Below are positions 5,983 to 8,384 of a stretch of DNA of 8,384 bases, one piece after another (positions within the stretch are counted from its first letter, which is position 1; every line of letters begins with the position of its first letter). Under the pieces are notes generated by a model. It saw nothing but the letters and a program-made list of their open reading frames with translations. It had not been told where the DNA came from and searched no databases. This DNA is from Rhodospirillales bacterium (GTDB lineage: Bacteria; Pseudomonadota; Alphaproteobacteria; Rhodospirillales; JABHCV01): the NCBI GenBank assembly GCA_016776705.1, contig JADHSW010000131.1, positions 1-8,384 on the forward strand. The letters run 5' to 3'. Position numbers and translations under genes: made by a program.

Positions 5983-7554
5983 CTAAATCGGCAACGTGTC
6001 GGGGCGGGACTTTTTCAGCCACGTCACGACCATCAAACGGGTCAGCATGATCGCCGTAAACAGCGAGGTTACGATACCAATAGCCAGTGTTACGGCAAAG
6101 CCACGTACCGGACCGGATCCGAACTGGTACAACAGCACTGCGGCGATCAGGGTGGTGACATTGGCGTCAATAATCGTCTTGATCGCACGCGAATAGCCCG
6201 CATCAATGGACGAAATCGGCGTCCGCCCGGCGCGTATTTCCTCGCGGATACGCTCAAACACAAGCACATTGGCGTCAACCGCCATGCCAACAGTCAAAAC
6301 AATACCGGCGATTCCGGGAAGGGTCAGCGTCGCTTGCAGCAGCGACAGCGCAGCACCGATAAGGATGATGTTCGCCATCAAGGCAACATCGGCCATCAGG
6401 CCAAAACGGCCATAGGTTATGCCCATGAAAACGACGACCAATACCATACCGACCATCGACGCAATTTTACCCGCAGCGACGGAATCGGCGCCCAGACCTG
6501 GGCCGACAGAGCGTTCTTCGAGAATGGTCAACGGCGCGGGAAGCGCGCCAGCGCGCAGCAACAAGGCAAGATCCTGAGCGCCCTGAACCGTGAAACGGCC
6601 AGAAATAACCCCGCTGCCACCCAGAATGGGTTCGCGAATAACCGGGGCGCTGATGACCTTGCCATCAAGCACAATGGCGAACAGTTTATTGACATTTGCC
6701 GTTGTCGCCTTGCCGAAAAGCTTGCCACCCACCGTATCAAAACGGAAGCTGACAACCGGCTGGTTGTCCTGGAAAGACGGCTGCGAGTCGATCAGGGTAT
6801 CACCACTGATCATTACGCGCTTTTTCAACATGTACATACGCGCACGACCGTCACTGCCGATTTCGTCAGCTGACGGCATCAACATCGATCCCGGGGGAAC
6901 GCGGGAGCCCAAGGACGGGTTTTCACGTTCGTCAACCAAATGGAACGACAACTTTGCGGTTTTGCCCAGCAGACGTTTAACCCGTTCCGGATCATCGACA
7001 CCGGGAAGCTGGACCAGAATGCGGTCCTCGCCCTGACGCTGAATAGTCGGTTCCCGAACACCCGTTTCATCGATGCGGCGACGGACAATTTCAATGGATT
7101 GTTCAATCGCCGCTGTACGGCGATCACGAACGGCCTGTTCCGTCATTTCTAGCGTGATAAGGCCATTTTCAGCCATATCGACGTTCAACTGACTATCCAG
7201 GTTTTTAAGCAACTGACGGGCCTGCTCGGCGCCGGCCTGATCCTTGATTGTAACGCTTGCGCTAAGTCCATTGACACCCAGTCCGCCATATTGAATGCGC
7301 GCCTTCCTCAGGGTCGTACGCATGGTATCAACCAGCGCCTCAAGGCGTTCTTTCAGGACACTGTCGACTTCAACCTCAAGCAACAGGTGGGAGCCGCCCT
7401 GAAGATCAAGGCCCAGGCTTATCTGCTTGTGGGGCAACCACGAGGGTAGTTGGCTGGCCATCTTCGATGACAGGAAGTTAGGAGCCGCGAAAATCACACC
7501 CAGGGCGCAAATGCCCAGGATCATCACGATTTTCCATTTAGCGAAATAGATCAT
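5983..7554 (-). CDS. secD: Protein translocase subunit SecD
   Basis: 523 residues, shorter than E. coli SecD (615) but in the usual range for alphaproteobacteria. Helix 1 at about 9-26 is followed by LGLDLQGGSH (47-56), the P1 domain with ETGVREPTIQRQGEDRILVQLPG (163-185), a P1 head region, and LRAGALPAPLTILEERSVGPGLG (333-355). Then come five helices at about 363-380, 385-406, 411-431, 458-477 and 484-506. The key GMAVDANVLVFERIREE segment (423-439) with the proton-pathway Asp427 is intact. It acts with SecF and YajC on the SecYEG channel. The ATG at 7554 has only a weak GGA (complement of 7563-7565) upstream, 29 bases after the yajC stop. The gap to secF is 9 bases. Confidence 0.98.
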   Translation of the reverse strand: MIYFAKWKIVMILGICALGVIFAAPNFLSSKMASQLPSWLPHKQISLGLDLQGGSHLLLEVEVDSVLKERLEALVDTMRTTLRKARIQYGGLGVNGLSASVTIKDQAGAEQARQLLKNLDSQLNVDMAENGLITLEMTEQAVRDRRTAAIEQSIEIVRRRIDETGVREPTIQRQGEDRILVQLPGVDDPERVKRLLGKTAKLSFHLVDERENPSLGSRVPPGSMLMPSADEIGSDGRARMYMLKKRVMISGDTLIDSQPSFQDNQPVVSFRFDTVGGKLFGKATTANVNKLFAIVLDGKVISAPVIREPILGGSGVISGRFTVQGAQDLALLLRAGALPAPLTILEERSVGPGLGADSVAAGKIASMVGMVLVVVFMGITYGRFGLMADVALMANIILIGAALSLLQATLTLPGIAGIVLTVGMAVDANVLVFERIREEIRAGRTPISSIDAGYSRAIKTIIDANVTTLIAAVLLYQFGSGPVRGFAVTLAIGIVTSLFTAIMLTRLMVVTWLKKSRPDTLPI

Positions 7555-7583
7555 TGCTTAGTTCCGTTGGCTGGGCCTGAGCC

Positions 7584-8018
7584 TCAGCTTTTACCGCCCA
7601 GAAGGCCTTTCAGCTTTGACGCTGCGCCCTTTTCTTTGCCGTCATCATCCGCGTCGTCGGACTTGTCCTCTTTCTTGCTTTTTTTATCGTCGTTGACCGG
7701 TTCGGTCTTCGACATAACGGCGGCAAGCAAGCCACGCTGAACGCGAACTTTAACGCCATCGGCAATTTCTACAGTAATTTCACTGTCATCGTTGACCTTG
7801 GTCACGGTTCCGATAATACCGCCACCGGTAACCACTTTATCACCGCGACGCACGGCTTCCAGCATGGCCTTGTGCTCTTTGGCCTTTTTCTGCTGCGGAC
7901 GAATAAGCAGGAAATAGAAGACGACAAAAATCAGGACCAGCGGGAACATGGCCTCAAGACCACTACCACCACCGGCGCCACCGGCGGCTTGAGCATAAGC
8001 AGGTGAAATAAAACTCAT
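7584..8018 (-). CDS. yajC: Preprotein translocase subunit YajC
   Basis: 144 residues; a single-helix inner-membrane partner of SecDF. A short Ala/Gly-rich N-terminus precedes the helix at about 22-39 (MFPLVLIFVVFYFLLI region), then the family mark RPQQKKAKEHK (40-50) and the small beta domain with RRGDKVVTGGGIIGTV (57-72). ATG at 8018 is chosen over ATG at 8042 because GGGGAG (complement of 8023-8028) lies just upstream, MSFISPAYAQA is the usual alphaproteobacterial N-terminus, and the longer form adds eight residues without a ribosome-binding site. The C-terminal 36 residues (about 108-143) form a Lys/Asp-rich tail longer than in E. coli YajC (110 residues). First gene of the operon. Confidence 0.97.
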   Translation of the reverse strand: MSFISPAYAQAAGGAGGGSGLEAMFPLVLIFVVFYFLLIRPQQKKAKEHKAMLEAVRRGDKVVTGGGIIGTVTKVNDDSEITVEIADGVKVRVQRGLLAAVMSKTEPVNDDKKSKKEDKSDDADDDGKEKGAASKLKGLLGGKS

Positions 8019-8070
8019 GGGACTCCCCAGTAAAAAAAACATTCAAAGCCGAAAATCCGGCAAGCGACGG

Positions 8071-8098
8071 ACTATAACGCGCCCGACGCGACTTGCAA
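8071..8098 (-). promoter_or_regulatory. Probable sigma-70 type promoter of the yajC-secDF operon
   Basis: On the minus strand, TTGCAA (complement of 8093-8098) and TATAGT (complement of 8071-8076) are 16 bases apart, giving a start of transcription near 8064 and a leader of about 45 bases before yajC. TATAGT matches the -10 consensus at five of six positions. Because TTGCAA is self-complementary, it could also act as -35 for the divergent DUF815 gene with TAAAAG at 8116-8121 (17-base spacing), which is a weaker match. Confidence 0.6.
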
Positions 8099-8156
8099 CC
8101 GCTAACAGCCTGTCTTAAAAGCCTTAGAGGACCCAATTTGAAGAAAAAACGATTCT

Positions 8157-8384
8157 ATGAGCGAAAATGACCTGATCCCTCTGCTTGAACGCATAGCAGG
8201 AGCCTTGGAGCGCCTTGCCCCGCCCCAATCCGGCGGCACCGATATTGATGCGGCAAACGCCTTCGTCTGGCATTCCGATGGCTTTTGGCTTGAGCCAATC
8301 GAAACCGTCAACCGGGTCGATTTTGGCCTGCTTAAAGGCATCGACCATCAAAGTGGCATCCTGCTGGAAAACACGATGAATTTT
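8157..8384 (+). CDS. DUF815-family ATP-binding protein, N-terminal part (runs off the right edge)
   Basis: 76 codons are visible from ATG 8157 to the window end without a stop. The translation begins MSENDLIPLLERIAGALERL, and continues with AFVWHSDGFWLEPIETVNRVDFGLLKGIDHQSGILLENTMNF (35-76). Residues 3-20 look like an amphipathic helix, and the VNRVDFGLLKGIDHQSGILLENT region is characteristic of DUF815 AAA-type ATPases just before their P-loop, which would lie beyond the window. Location next to and divergent from yajC is, as I recall, common in alphaproteobacteria and supports the call. There is no clear ribosome-binding site; the AGAGGA at 8126-8131 is too far upstream. The cellular role of the family is not well established. 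Confidence 0.82.
   Translation, partial: MSENDLIPLLERIAGALERLAPPQSGGTDIDAANAFVWHSDGFWLEPIETVNRVDFGLLKGIDHQSGILLENTMNF

Noticed and set aside
5932..6873. Long plus-strand open frame of 313 codons opposite secD
   Set aside because: Antisense to the well-conserved secD; the translation is rich in Gln, Arg, His and Asn without family motifs, typical of a shadow frame.
8018..8042. Longer yajC starting at ATG 8042
   Set aside because: No ribosome-binding site; the ATG at 8018 has GGGGAG upstream and gives the usual YajC N-terminus.
8102..8351. Two minus-strand open frames at the right edge
   Set aside because: They are antisense to the DUF815 coding region, lie in its shadow and match no family I recognise.
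1..8384. CRISPR arrays, insertion sequences, tRNA or rRNA genes
   Set aside because: No regularly spaced repeats, transposase-like frames with terminal repeats, or tRNA cloverleaf or rRNA sequence were seen on reading the window.

Overview
The window looks like chromosomal DNA of an alphaproteobacterium, probably of the Rhodospirillales type. This is inferred from gene content and order: a DUF815 ATPase gene divergent from yajC-secD-secF, followed by an Mth938-like (NDUFAF3-type) gene, with a squalene/phytoene-synthase-like (NDUFAF6-type) gene nearby. No rRNA, tRNA, CRISPR array, transposase or phage gene was seen.

Layout from left to right. At 13-810 (minus) lies a squalene/phytoene-synthase fold protein that lacks both aspartate-rich catalytic motifs and resembles mitochondrial NDUFAF6. 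A divergent AT-rich gap (811-998) separates it from a short PuuD-like membrane protein (999-1610, plus), which ends at a strong terminator. After a 171-bp leader comes a 700-residue methyl-accepting chemotaxis protein (1832-3934, plus). Its periplasmic sensor is an internal tandem duplication. It ends at a second terminator whose core is identical to the first. All remaining minus-strand genes form one tight operon read from right to left: yajC (8018-7584), secD (7554-5983), secF (5973-5020), the Mth938-like gene (about 5015-4632) and a LysE/RhtB-family exporter (4621-3995). A divergent promoter region (8019-8156) separates this operon from the start of a DUF815 ATPase gene that runs off the right edge.

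Functionally, SecD, SecF and YajC are the accessory part of the Sec translocon. The Mth938-like and NDUFAF6-like proteins have mitochondrial relatives needed for respiratory complex I assembly. From memory of related genomes, these two genes often lie close together downstream of secDF. Here about 3.8 kb (LysE exporter, MCP, PuuD-like gene) lies between them, suggesting an accessory insertion into an otherwise conserved neighbourhood. The points most worth a second look are the apparent lack of any ATG/GTG/TTG start for the full Mth938-like protein (ATT is the best candidate), the duplicated MCP sensor, the repeated terminators around the MCP gene, and the NDUFAF3/NDUFAF6/SecDF neighbourhood. 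I did not find a clearly new multi-gene system.
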